Of a stretch of DNA of 64,000 nucleotides, positions 9,541 to 18,723 are shown piece by piece; the stretch's first letter is position 1; every line of letters starts with the position of its first letter. Source of the stretch: UBA1732 sp045114235 (lineage in GTDB: Bacteria; Verrucomicrobiota; Lentisphaeria; Victivallales; UBA1829); contig JBGUKB010000068.1 in NCBI GenBank assembly GCA_045114235.1, forward strand, positions 17,691-81,690, given 5' to 3'. Made by a program: the position numbers and the translations under genes. The notes under the pieces are model-generated. The model saw only the letters and a program-made list of their open reading frames with translations, made no database searches and was not told the origin of the DNA.

Positions 9541-9572
9541 ACCCCAACCTCACCCCGCAAGGAGAACACCCC

Positions 9573-10094
9573 ATGCGCCGTCAAGACCGCGAGATCAAAG
9601 ACTGCAGCGTCATCCTCGACATCATCCACTCGCTCCCGGTCGGGCATCTCGCCATGAACGACGCGGGAAAGCCCTACGGCGTGACCATGAATTATTTCTC
9701 CGAGCTTGACGCGGACCGGAACGCCGTGCTGTATTTCCACGGAGCGAAGGAGGGCCGCAAGGCGGAAATCCTGTCCCGCGATCCACATGTCTATTTCTTC
9801 GCCGAACGCGACAACGGCCCGAAGGTGATCGTCCGCCCGAACGGAATGCGCTCCGTGACAAATCTTTATGTTTCTGTAGCCGGGGAAGGCGTGATGGAGC
9901 CGGTCAATGCGCCCAATGAAAAGCGGCGTGTCCTCCTCGCAATGGCCAATGCGTTCTCGGACGAGCCGTTCGATTCACTCCCGGACGCCGTGGTGGAGAT
10001 GACCGCCGTTTGGAAGCTCGTTTTGAACAGCGTAACGGGAAAAACCAATCCTCCGCTCACACGCCCGGAGCAACAAGCCGCATCCAAACCGTAA
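9573..10094 (+). CDS. Pyridoxamine 5'-phosphate oxidase-like FMN-binding protein
   Basis: A 173-residue split-barrel flavoprotein of the PNPOx-like/NimA-related group. The N-terminus MRRQDREI leads to VGHLAMNDAGKPYGVTMNY and then VLYFHGAKEGRKAEIL, the pattern seen in 5-nitroimidazole-resistance-type (NimA) proteins. A TNLYVSVAGEGV strand follows. The ATG at 9573 has an AAGGAG Shine-Dalgarno about 8 nt upstream; the frame is open far upstream, but that part is an artefact of reading across ispH. Likely a cytoplasmic FMN or haem-binding oxidoreductase with unknown substrate. Confidence 0.8.
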   Translation: MRRQDREIKDCSVILDIIHSLPVGHLAMNDAGKPYGVTMNYFSELDADRNAVLYFHGAKEGRKAEILSRDPHVYFFAERDNGPKVIVRPNGMRSVTNLYVSVAGEGVMEPVNAPNEKRRVLLAMANAFSDEPFDSLPDAVVEMTAVWKLVLNSVTGKTNPPLTRPEQQAASKP

Positions 10095-10113
10095 AACCAT
10101 CAGGGAGGCTTCC

Positions 10114-10632
10114 ATGATCCAGCTGGAAACGATCTCTCTTCCGCCGAAAAGCGACTTCGGATTCTTTTCCGCCGCGCCTTTTTTCGGCGCCAACAGCAAG
10201 TTCAGGAAAAAGGTTGTCCGTCTGCTGCGTTCACGGGCTTCCTTCCGAAACGAGATCGAGAGCATCTGGTCGCTGTTTCCATTTCAGACGGATATTCAGA
10301 AGATTCTGGAATGCATCCGGGTCAACAACGGCTGGCCCAACGCCCTCTTCCTTCCGTCCGATTCCTTCCTCGCCCTCGCGCCGCTCGAAGGACACTACGA
10401 ATCCTTCACTGCCGATTATGACACCGCGAACTGCATCTTTTTCCTGCTTCATCCCGAGGAAAGGATACAGGGGGACCTGTTAAGCCGGTCGCTTGCCGCG
10501 TGCGGAGATATTCCCGTCATTGATACCGAGCGAATTCTACCGGAACACACGATCGCCGATGTCCTGCATCTGCTCGCCGATTCCTCGTTGTTTGATGAGG
10601 AATCATCGGGCGTTGAAATCCGCAAAGATTAG
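10114..10632 (+). CDS. Hypothetical protein, 172 residues
   Basis: I do not recognise this protein. It follows the flavin-binding gene by 19 nt and has a good GGGAGG Shine-Dalgarno, so it is probably real and co-transcribed. The N-terminal third is basic (FGANSKFRKKVVRLLRSRASFRNEI). The rest looks soluble and mixed alpha/beta, with a possible core around NNGWPNALFLPSDSFLALA. There is no signal peptide or membrane segment. Its stop codon overlaps the stop of the convergent gene by 4 nt. Confidence 0.6.
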   Translation: MIQLETISLPPKSDFGFFSAAPFFGANSKFRKKVVRLLRSRASFRNEIESIWSLFPFQTDIQKILECIRVNNGWPNALFLPSDSFLALAPLEGHYESFTADYDTANCIFFLLHPEERIQGDLLSRSLAACGDIPVIDTERILPEHTIADVLHLLADSSLFDEESSGVEIRKD

Positions 10633-11261
10633 TTTTTCGTTTCCTGCGTTGAGGGGACGGGCTGCAGATCGATGATAAGCGGGTCGGACCAGGGAATGAA
10701 GGGGATGCCGGTTTGAAGAATCTCGTAACGGTCAATGTTCCAATCCTTTATTTCGAGGTATGATTTCTCCGCGGACTCTTCGGATTCCGCCGTATTTGTT
10801 TCATCATCCGCGTGAAACATCTCGAAACATTCGCCCCGCCAGCCTCCCGCCGGGTACAAGAAGGAAGATTCCGGAGGAAAATTGACAACCGCGACGCAGA
10901 GGAACCGGCCTTCCTTTTTGACGTAGATGTGCCCAGCATACTGCCGAAGCAGTCCCGGGCCGGAAAGGAGATAGCGATAGCCGTATGTTCGCGGCGTTTC
11001 CGGTGCCAGTTTCACGAGCTTCGTTTTCAAATTGGATGCCTGAACATAACCGTCGGGCAAGGTCATGATCTCGGCGTAGAACTCATCCGGCTGGCAAAGC
11101 CCGATGTACCGTACCAGGTTAATCATTTTTTCCTGCGCGTCTAAACGTCGCGGAAGGTAATAAAACAGTCCGATGCATACATGAACGGCCACTGCCGCCA
11201 CGATCAGCATGCCGAGCGCAATCAGCAGGTTCCGCAGAGTATGGTCCTTTTTGGGTTTCAT
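10629..11261 (-). CDS. Hypothetical membrane-anchored protein, 210 residues
   Basis: Unrecognised. A basic N-terminus (MKPKKDHTLR) is followed by one hydrophobic segment (NLLIALGMLIVAAVAVHVC, residues 11-29), so the protein is probably anchored in the inner membrane with a periplasmic body of about 180 residues. The anchor resembles those of the two Sel1 proteins at 24315-27748, but the body has no visible Sel1 repeats. It is the last gene of the long minus-strand run, 19 nt after the DUF2156 gene. Its final bases overlap the convergent orphan. Confidence 0.6.
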   Translation of the reverse strand: MKPKKDHTLRNLLIALGMLIVAAVAVHVCIGLFYYLPRRLDAQEKMINLVRYIGLCQPDEFYAEIMTLPDGYVQASNLKTKLVKLAPETPRTYGYRYLLSGPGLLRQYAGHIYVKKEGRFLCVAVVNFPPESSFLYPAGGWRGECFEMFHADDETNTAESEESAEKSYLEIKDWNIDRYEILQTGIPFIPWSDPLIIDLQPVPSTQETKN

Positions 11262-11280
11262 GGTTCCCTCCTTGCCGCCG

Positions 11281-12198
11281 TCACGTCCGGCGGACGAGCT
11301 TGTAGTTCTGGAGCAGGAACAGCGGGTCGTAGGACTTTTTCGCCTGGCGGAGGCCGGGGATGCCGAGGTCCTGTTCGCGGTTGAGCAGCCGGGCGCGGCC
11401 CTGCAGCGCGGCGGCGGTTTTGTGCGTGATGTACTGCGACGCGCCCTTGTATTCGTAGCGGGTCTTCTCGAAATGCACGGTCCAGAGGTCGGACGACACC
11501 GGGCTGTACACGGCGAAGGAGACGACGCGGCCCCCGGCGCGGAGCACGAGCCCCTCGACCGGAAGCGACTCGAAATGCTCCGCGAGCATCCCGATGGCGG
11601 CGTCCTCCTGCGCGACCTCGATGGAAACGGGCTGGTCCTGCGCCGCGAGCCAGTCGCGCTGAACGGCGAGCGCTTCGTCGAGATTGGCGCGGGAAAGCGG
11701 CTCCAGCGCGGCGTCCGGGTAATCCTCGCAGAACTGCGCGATCAGGTTGCGTTTCTTCGCGAGCAGCCGCCCGTGCAGGCCGACGAGCGCGTCCACGCAG
11801 TAGACGTACTCGTCGTAGCGGTCGTCCATGCGTTCGGCGGAGAAGCGCGTCCCGACGTCCGGATGTGTCTTCAGATACTCCTGGTCCACGTGGTCGAACG
11901 AGCCGCCGTAGCCCGCGCGGATCAAGCGGTCGGACACCGCCAGAAGCTCGTCCGGTTCCGGGCCGCGCGCTCCGCCCGGCGCGAACATCAGGATGTCCTC
12001 GGTCTCGAGCAGGAGATAGAGGTGCGAGCCGATGAAACACCAGTCGGGGCGGTAGGTCCCGCTCCACAGGAAAAGGTTGGTGAACGCGAATTCGCAGCTC
12101 TGGCGGCCGGACGCGAGCAGGAAGGGTTCGAGGACTGCGCGGTCTTCGAGCGCGAGGCGACGGAAACCCTCCGGCGGCTGGAGTTCGCGTTCGTTCAT
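11281..12198 (-). CDS. DUF2156 / phosphatidylglycerol lysyltransferase C-domain-like protein
   Basis: A 305-residue protein with the fold and motifs of DUF2156 proteins, which are tandem GNAT-like modules related to FemX/MprF. Visible family segments are CEFAFTNLFLWSG near residue 37, YDEYVYCVDALVGLHG near residue 125, KKRNLIAQF, and QYITHKTAA near the C-terminus. I chose the ATG at 12198 (MNERELQPPEG) because it overlaps the GNAT stop as ATGA; a longer frame upstream only reads across the GNAT gene. The family transfers aminoacyl groups in some members, but the acceptor here is unknown. Confidence 0.8.
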   Translation of the reverse strand: MNERELQPPEGFRRLALEDRAVLEPFLLASGRQSCEFAFTNLFLWSGTYRPDWCFIGSHLYLLLETEDILMFAPGGARGPEPDELLAVSDRLIRAGYGGSFDHVDQEYLKTHPDVGTRFSAERMDDRYDEYVYCVDALVGLHGRLLAKKRNLIAQFCEDYPDAALEPLSRANLDEALAVQRDWLAAQDQPVSIEVAQEDAAIGMLAEHFESLPVEGLVLRAGGRVVSFAVYSPVSSDLWTVHFEKTRYEYKGASQYITHKTAAALQGRARLLNREQDLGIPGLRQAKKSYDPLFLLQNYKLVRRT

Positions 12199-12641
12199 TT
12201 GCCATCCGCTCCGTTTTTCGCGCCGAAGCGGAACGCGGTATGTCCGTCCATCTGGGCGGCTCCGGCGGCGCGGTAGAACGCCTCCGTGCCGGGCACGCCG
12301 ATGCAGACGATCCAGTCGATGCCGAACGAGGCGAGATGGTCCGCGAGGCACTTCACGATCGCGCGGCCGACGCCCTGCGAACGGTGCGCCGGATCGACCA
12401 CGACGTCAAGGATATACGCGTCGCTCACGCCGTCGGACAGCGCGCGCGCCATGCCGACGAGGCGGCCGGCGGGATCGAACGCCGCGGAGACCGCGAACGA
12501 ATTCGCGATCATGGCGTCGAGCTCCGAGGCGGGATCGGACGGACCGAACCAGCCTGCGGCACGGTAGAGCGCAAGCGCGTCCGCGCGCGGGAGGTCCTTC
12601 GTGACCGAATACCGGAACCGATCCTGCCTGCCCGTATCCAT
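12195..12641 (-). CDS. GNAT family N-acetyltransferase
   Basis: A 148-residue single-domain acetyltransferase. The acetyl-CoA pyrophosphate-binding motif R-x-x-G-x-G/A appears as RSQGVGRAIVKCL near residues 92-104, preceded by the beta-4 strand ILDVVVDPAH. The C-terminus reads FYRAAGAAQMDGHTAFRFG, a common GNAT ending. Substrate cannot be inferred. It begins 15 nt after the isocitrate dehydrogenase stop and is coupled to the DUF2156 gene by a 4-nt overlap. Confidence 0.88.
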   Translation of the reverse strand: MDTGRQDRFRYSVTKDLPRADALALYRAAGWFGPSDPASELDAMIANSFAVSAAFDPAGRLVGMARALSDGVSDAYILDVVVDPAHRSQGVGRAIVKCLADHLASFGIDWIVCIGVPGTEAFYRAAGAAQMDGHTAFRFGAKNGADGK

Positions 12642-12656
12642 AAGGCCCCGAAGGAA

Positions 12657-13903
<1,247 letters not shown>

Positions 13904-13907
<4 letters not shown>

Positions 13908-14257
13908 GAATGGTCCTTTATGAGGTTGAGGAACGAAACGGATTCGGAAACGGTGATGGGGTCGATCCCCACGGCGTAGACGCGGACCGCGAGGTCGTAG
14001 AGTGCGGGCTCGCCGTCGGGGCGGACCGTGCGCGGGTTCACGATGCGCATCTGCTTCAGTTCGAGGGTATTGTTGCCGGCTGTGATCGGATGGCGGACGC
14101 CCTCGATCATGGTCATGCCGTCGATGTGCTGTTCGACGATGATGGTGGTGCCGCAGTCGCACGTGAGCTCAAGCGTCTGGTCGATGACAACCTGTTTGTT
14201 TTCAGGCTGCCAGACGGTCTTGTTCACGAGCTTTCCGATTTTGAGTCCGATCGGCAT
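13904..14257 (-). CDS. Hypothetical protein, 117 residues
   Basis: Not recognised. It is a small soluble protein, apparently rich in beta strands, with a paired-cysteine motif CDCG near residue 34 and a repeated pattern of short hydrophobic strands (TIIVEQHIDGMTMIEG, LYDLAVRVYAVGID). There is no signal peptide. It lies between dapB (27 nt) and icd (4-nt overlap), so it is very likely expressed with them. The tight coupling to icd argues that it is a real gene. Nothing visible assigns a function. Confidence 0.65.
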
Positions 14258-14284
14258 GATTGCGGCTCCTGCGGTTCGCCCGGC

Positions 14285-15088
14285 TTACTTCAGCCCGAGC
14301 ACGTCCTGCATGTCGTAATACCCGGCAGAAGCGCCCGCGAGCCATTTGGCGGCCCGGAGCGCGCCCTTCGCGAAGGTCATGCGGCTGGACGCGCGGTGCG
14401 TCAGCTCGATGCGCTCGCCGTCGCCCGCGAAGAGCACGGTGTGGTCGCCCACGATGTCGCCGCCGCGCACGGCGTGGATGCCGATCTCACGACGGGTGCG
14501 CGCGCCCACGATGCCCTGGCGGCCGTAGCGGAGATCGTCCTGCGTGCGGTCCGCGGCTTCGCAGAGGACTTCGGCGAGGCGGACGGCGGTGCCGCTCGGG
14601 GCGTCCTTCTTCTGGTTGTGGTGTGCCTCGATGATCTCCATGTCGAAATCGTCGGCGAGGAGCGAGGCAGTCTTGCCGGAGAGGAAGAAGAGGAGGTTCA
14701 CGCCGACGCTGTAGTTGAACGTCTGGACGATGCGCGCGCCCTGTGCGGAGAGTTCGCGGAGGGCGGCTTTGTCGGCGTCGGTAAGCGCGGTGGTGCCGAT
14801 CACGATGGAGAGCCCGGCCTTCGCGGCGGCGCGGGCGTTCTCCAGCACGTTTCCGGTGCTGAAGTCGATGATGGCGTCGGCGTTGGCGAGCATTTCCGGC
14901 GTGAGCGAGGCGGAGATCGGCACGTCGAGCGCGGCGACTCCGGCGACGGTCCCGGCGTCCTGCCCGATGAGCGGGCTGGCGGGATATTCGGTGGCTCCCG
15001 CGAGCTGGAATTCAGGATTTGCGGCGATGGCGGCGACGAGCACCTTGCCCATGCGTCCGGCGGAGCCTGTGATGATGGTGCGGATCAT
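14285..15088 (-). CDS. dapB: 4-hydroxy-tetrahydrodipicolinate reductase
   Basis: Second committed step of lysine/meso-diaminopimelate synthesis. The 267-residue protein has the NAD(P)H loop TGSAGRMGK at residues 7-15, IDFSTGNVLENARAA near residue 75, and the active-site signature EAHHNQKKDAPSGTA near residue 154, with both His and the Lys in place. Length is normal. An AAGGAGG Shine-Dalgarno precedes the ATG, 12 nt after purL. It fits a DAP-type peptidoglycan or lysine pathway. Confidence 0.95.
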   Translation of the reverse strand: MIRTIITGSAGRMGKVLVAAIAANPEFQLAGATEYPASPLIGQDAGTVAGVAALDVPISASLTPEMLANADAIIDFSTGNVLENARAAAKAGLSIVIGTTALTDADKAALRELSAQGARIVQTFNYSVGVNLLFFLSGKTASLLADDFDMEIIEAHHNQKKDAPSGTAVRLAEVLCEAADRTQDDLRYGRQGIVGARTRREIGIHAVRGGDIVGDHTVLFAGDGERIELTHRASSRMTFAKGALRAAKWLAGASAGYYDMQDVLGLK

Positions 15089-15100
15089 GCGGAAACCTCC

Positions 15101-18043
15101 TTAAACGCCTTCGAGCGTGGATTTGTAGGATTTGATGAGGTCGGCGAGCTTGGCGGACACGACGACTTTGCCGCCGCGCGTGAACACCAGTTCCTGCTTC
15201 TCCGTGGTCACGCCGACGCGGGCGAACACGTTTCCGGCGAGCATCTTTTCGAGCTCGGCGGCGCGTTCGGGGCGGCAGGTCAGGATGAAGCGGGAGTTCG
15301 ACTCGGAGAAGAGCGCCTCGGCGGCGTTCAGGTTTTCGATGCCGGGGAGCTTGTCGAGGTCGATGGTCATGCCGAGGCGGCCGCCGATGGCGGACTTGGC
15401 CGCGGCGATGGCGAGGCCGCCGAGCGCGGGCGAGATGATGGAGGACGGGATATCCGCCTTGATGACCTCGGCGAGCGCATGGTAGAGCTTGGAGGCCTTC
15501 GGAATGTCGACCTTCGGGACGTTGTTGCCGACGGCGTCCAGCATGGCGTAGTATTCGCTGCCGCCGAGCTCGGGCTTGGTCTCGCCGAGCACGTACACGG
15601 CGTCGCCCGCGAACTTGGCGTCGAGGGAGACCGCGTGCGACACGTCGTCGATGCGGGCGATGGTGCTGAAGAGGACGGTGGGCGGGATGGAGATCTTGCG
15701 GCCGCCGCGCGTGCTGTCGTTCTTCATGCTGTCCTTGCCGGAGATGCAGGGCACCTTGAACGCCTTGGTGCAGTCGTAGAGCGCCATGTTCGCGCGGACG
15801 AGCTGCGCGAGCTTGTATTCGCCGTCCGGGGTCTTCTCACTCTGCACGGGGTCGGGCCAGCAGAAGTTGTCGAGGCCGGCGATGTGGTCGGGATCGGCGC
15901 CCGCGGCGACGGAACGGCGCACGGCGAGGTCGATGATGGACGCCATCATGTGGTAGGTGTCGATGTCGCTGTAGCGCGGGAGGATGCCGGCGGAGAGCAC
16001 GATGCCCTCCTTCGCGAGAGGTTCGGCGAGCGTGACGGTGGCGTCGGAGGCGACGTCGCGGCAGACGCCGGTGAACGGCTTGATGATGCTGAGGCCCTTC
16101 ACCTCGTGGTCGTACTGGCGCGCCTTGTATTCGTCGGAGCAGATGTTCAGGCGACCGATGAGATTCACGAGGTCGGCGGAGAGGTCGCGGCCGGAGATGA
16201 CCGGCTCGTCGAAGACCGGGGGCTTCCACTCGGCTTTCAGGTGGAGTTTCGGCAGGCCCTCGTGCATGAACTTGATGTCGATGTCCGCCACCACGCGGTC
16301 GCCGTAGGTGATGTGGAACTTGCCGGAGTGGTTGAAGCGGCCGAGCACGGTCGCCTCCACGTCGCGGGCGGCGGCGAGCGCCAGGAATTCGTCGAGGCGT
16401 TCCGGCGCGACGGCGAAGCTCATGCGTTCCTGCGCCTCGGAAACGAGGATCTCCCACGGCTGGAGGCCGGAGTATTTGAGCGGGGCCTTCGCAAGGTCCA
16501 TGTCGCAGCCGCCGCAGACGTCGGCCATTTCGCCGACGCTGGAGGAGAGACCGCCCGCGCCGTTGTCGGTCACGAAACGGTAGAGGAGGCGTTCGCGCGC
16601 CTCGTGGATGAAGTCGCTCATGCGCTTCTGGGTGATCGGGTCGCCGATCTGGACCGCCTGCACGGGGCTGTCCTTGTGCAGCTCTTCGCTGGAGAACGTG
16701 GCGCCGTGGATGCCGTCCTTGCCGATGCGGCCGCCGGTCATCACGATATAGTCGCCGGGCTCGATGAACTTCTCCCAGCCGTTGCGATCGCCGACCTTGC
16801 GCGGGAGCGTGCCGACCGTGCCGCAGTAGACGAGCGGCTTGCCGATGTAGCGGTCGTCGAAGTATTCCCAGCCGACGGCGTACGGGATGCCGCTCTGGTT
16901 GCCGCCGTCGATCACGCCCTTGTGGACGCCGTCGCGGAGGCGGCGGGGATGCAGGAGGCCTTCGGGAACGTTGATCGGGTCGGTGAACGGCGAACCGAGG
17001 CAGTAGCCCCAGACGTTCAGCAGCAGGTCGGCACCCTGCCCGGTCCCGAGCGGGTCGCGGTTCACGCCCACGATGCCGGTCATGGCTCCACCGTAGGGGT
17101 CGAGCGCGGACGGACTATTGTGGGTCTCGGCCTTGTAGACGAGGTCGAAACGGTCATTGAAGCGGATCACGCCGGCATTGTCGGTGAAGACGGAGACGAG
17201 CCACGGCACCTCGGCCTGAAGCTCCTTCGTGCTCTTCTTGATGTAGCTCTTGTAGAGCGAGGAGATCGTGATGGTCTTGCCGTCCGGGGTGGTGTAGTCG
17301 ATGTCGGCGGCGAAGATCTTGTGCTTGCAGTGTTCGCTCCATGTCTGGGCGAGGACTTCCATCTCCACGTCGGTCGGTTTGCGGCCGAGCTGGCGGAAGT
17401 AGCCCTGGATGGACTTCATTTCCTCGAGGCTGAGGGCGAGCGTGCCCTTGTGGGACAGCTCCATGAGCTTTTCGTCGGAGACTTCCAGGTCGTAATCGCG
17501 GACGATGACCTCGCCGAGGCCCTTGATGACGGGCTTGTTCAGCGGGATGGAGCTGTTCACGAGCTCGTCGCGGGAGAAGACGTCGACCGATTCGATCAGG
17601 ACGTTCGCGAGCAGGCCGGTTGCGATGCGCTGCGCCTGTTCGCGGGTCATTTCGGGGGAATCGACCAGATATTCGATCGAGCTGAAAACCTGCTCCTCGC
17701 GGGAAAGCTTGCGGCCGATGATGTCGCCGATTGCCTCCCACGCCGTGCGCGCCACGTTGTCCGTCACGCCCGGCTTGAACCCGACGCGGATCAGCCAAGT
17801 GTAGTTCAGATCGGCGGACGGGGTTTCGCCCACGATGCCGCTGCGGGTGACCGGGTCGGCGAGTTCGTGCGCGACCTTCGCGGCCTCCTCCGGCGTGATG
17901 TTCGCGGAGACAGTGTAGACGGAACGGGTGCGGATGCCGCGGACGGGCGGCAGTCCGGGGAGGGCGGAAAGGCGGCGAACGACGCCCTGGCCGCGGGCGT
18001 CCTGCCACTGCGGCTTCACCGACATTTCAATACGATAGTCCAT
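15101..18043 (-). CDS. purL: Phosphoribosylformylglycinamidine synthase with fused PurS-like N-terminus (PurSL type)
   Basis: ATP-dependent amination of FGAR to FGAM in purine synthesis. The 980-residue protein has two tandem PurS-like segments (roughly residues 1-75 and 85-170), then the synthetase domains: QTWSEHCKHKIF near residue 236, YKAETHNSPSALDPYGGA, RRLRDGVHKGVIDGGNQSGI, FVTDNGAGGLSSSVGEMA, and SGKDSMKNDS. There is no C-terminal glutaminase, so a separate PurQ must supply ammonia. It has its own promoter and is followed by dapB after 12 nt. It is clearly different from the roughly 1,300-residue E. coli PurL and matches the PurSL layout. Confidence 0.93.
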   Translation of the reverse strand: MDYRIEMSVKPQWQDARGQGVVRRLSALPGLPPVRGIRTRSVYTVSANITPEEAAKVAHELADPVTRSGIVGETPSADLNYTWLIRVGFKPGVTDNVARTAWEAIGDIIGRKLSREEQVFSSIEYLVDSPEMTREQAQRIATGLLANVLIESVDVFSRDELVNSSIPLNKPVIKGLGEVIVRDYDLEVSDEKLMELSHKGTLALSLEEMKSIQGYFRQLGRKPTDVEMEVLAQTWSEHCKHKIFAADIDYTTPDGKTITISSLYKSYIKKSTKELQAEVPWLVSVFTDNAGVIRFNDRFDLVYKAETHNSPSALDPYGGAMTGIVGVNRDPLGTGQGADLLLNVWGYCLGSPFTDPINVPEGLLHPRRLRDGVHKGVIDGGNQSGIPYAVGWEYFDDRYIGKPLVYCGTVGTLPRKVGDRNGWEKFIEPGDYIVMTGGRIGKDGIHGATFSSEELHKDSPVQAVQIGDPITQKRMSDFIHEARERLLYRFVTDNGAGGLSSSVGEMADVCGGCDMDLAKAPLKYSGLQPWEILVSEAQERMSFAVAPERLDEFLALAAARDVEATVLGRFNHSGKFHITYGDRVVADIDIKFMHEGLPKLHLKAEWKPPVFDEPVISGRDLSADLVNLIGRLNICSDEYKARQYDHEVKGLSIIKPFTGVCRDVASDATVTLAEPLAKEGIVLSAGILPRYSDIDTYHMMASIIDLAVRRSVAAGADPDHIAGLDNFCWPDPVQSEKTPDGEYKLAQLVRANMALYDCTKAFKVPCISGKDSMKNDSTRGGRKISIPPTVLFSTIARIDDVSHAVSLDAKFAGDAVYVLGETKPELGGSEYYAMLDAVGNNVPKVDIPKASKLYHALAEVIKADIPSSIISPALGGLAIAAAKSAIGGRLGMTIDLDKLPGIENLNAAEALFSESNSRFILTCRPERAAELEKMLAGNVFARVGVTTEKQELVFTRGGKVVVSAKLADLIKSYKSTLEGV

Positions 18044-18077
18044 GAGCTTATCCTTGCTTGGAGGGGTTATTTAAAAA

Positions 18078-18121
18078 ATTATAGCAAGAAAAAATATACC
18101 CCCGGAATGGCGTTTTTTCAA
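18078..18121 (-). promoter_or_regulatory. Promoter region of purL
   Basis: On the minus strand TTGAAA (18116-18121) and TATATT (18093-18098) are 17 nt apart. A second, extended -10 (TGC then TATAAT at 18078-18083) lies closer to the gene. The -35 sits in the string GCTTGAAAAAACGCC, also found upstream of greA. Confidence 0.6.
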
Positions 18122-18135
18122 GCCGGAGGCGCAAA

Positions 18136-18723
18136 TCAGGACTTCTTTTTTCGGGCGTTCGCGCGGACCGTGCGGAAAAACGCCTGGAACATCTCCTTGC
18201 ACTCCTCCTCCATGAGTCCGGCGGTCACTTCGACGTTGTGGAGCATGCCGGGGAATCCGGTCACGTTCAGGGCGGTCCCGGCGGCGCCGCAGCGCGGATC
18301 GCGCATGCCGAAGACCACGCGGCGGATGCGCGAGTTCACCATGGCTCCGGCGCACATGGCGCACGGTTCCTTGGTCACATAGATGTCGATGCCGTCCAGC
18401 CGCCAATCGCCGATGACCTGAGGCAAACTCGCAATCAGCATGAGTTCGGCGTGGGCGGTCGCATCCTTCAGCAGCTCCACCTGATTCCACGAACGCGCGA
18501 TGATGAGGCCGTCCTTCACCGCCACGGCTCCGACCGGGACTTCGCCCGCGTCGGCGGCCTGCTGGGCGCACCGGAGCGCGGCGCGCATGTAGTAATCGTC
18601 CCCAAGCAGGGGCTTCAGTTCGCCGTCGTCCTCTCCGACGAATAGACCGTCGACGGAGCCGAACTCGAATTCGTCGGAATCCGGCGCGGAGGGGAAAAGG
18701 ATGTCGGAATCGTCACTTGGCAT
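18136..18723 (-). CDS. tadA: tRNA adenosine(34) deaminase TadA-like
   Basis: A 195-residue zinc deaminase that would make inosine at the tRNA wobble position. The catalytic motifs are intact: AHAELMLI near residue 91 (zinc His and proton-shuttle Glu) and PCAMCAGAMVNSRI near residue 119 (two zinc Cys). The C-terminal LMEEECKEMFQAFFR helix is typical of TadA. The N-terminus carries an extra acidic stretch of about 42 residues (many Asp/Glu, e.g. DDSDILF and GEDDGEL) not found in ordinary TadA. It overlaps the upstream ATPase gene by 11 nt. The extension could move if a later start is used, but no better Shine-Dalgarno was seen. Confidence 0.9.
   Translation of the reverse strand: MPSDDSDILFPSAPDSDEFEFGSVDGLFVGEDDGELKPLLGDDYYMRAALRCAQQAADAGEVPVGAVAVKDGLIIARSWNQVELLKDATAHAELMLIASLPQVIGDWRLDGIDIYVTKEPCAMCAGAMVNSRIRRVVFGMRDPRCGAAGTALNVTGFPGMLHNVEVTAGLMEEECKEMFQAFFRTVRANARKKKS

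Noticed and set aside
13908..14162. N-terminal extension of isocitrate dehydrogenase
   Set aside because: The in-frame extension overlaps the orphan gene. The standard start MSYQKIRP overlaps that gene's stop as ATGA and gives the normal 416-residue length.
13910..18382. A plus-strand open frame of about 1,490 codons
   Set aside because: It is exactly antisense to icd, the 117-residue orphan, dapB and purL, all with recognisable motifs. Its composition (Ala, Val, Asp, Glu, Gly, Arg repeats) is what the complement of GC-rich codons gives.
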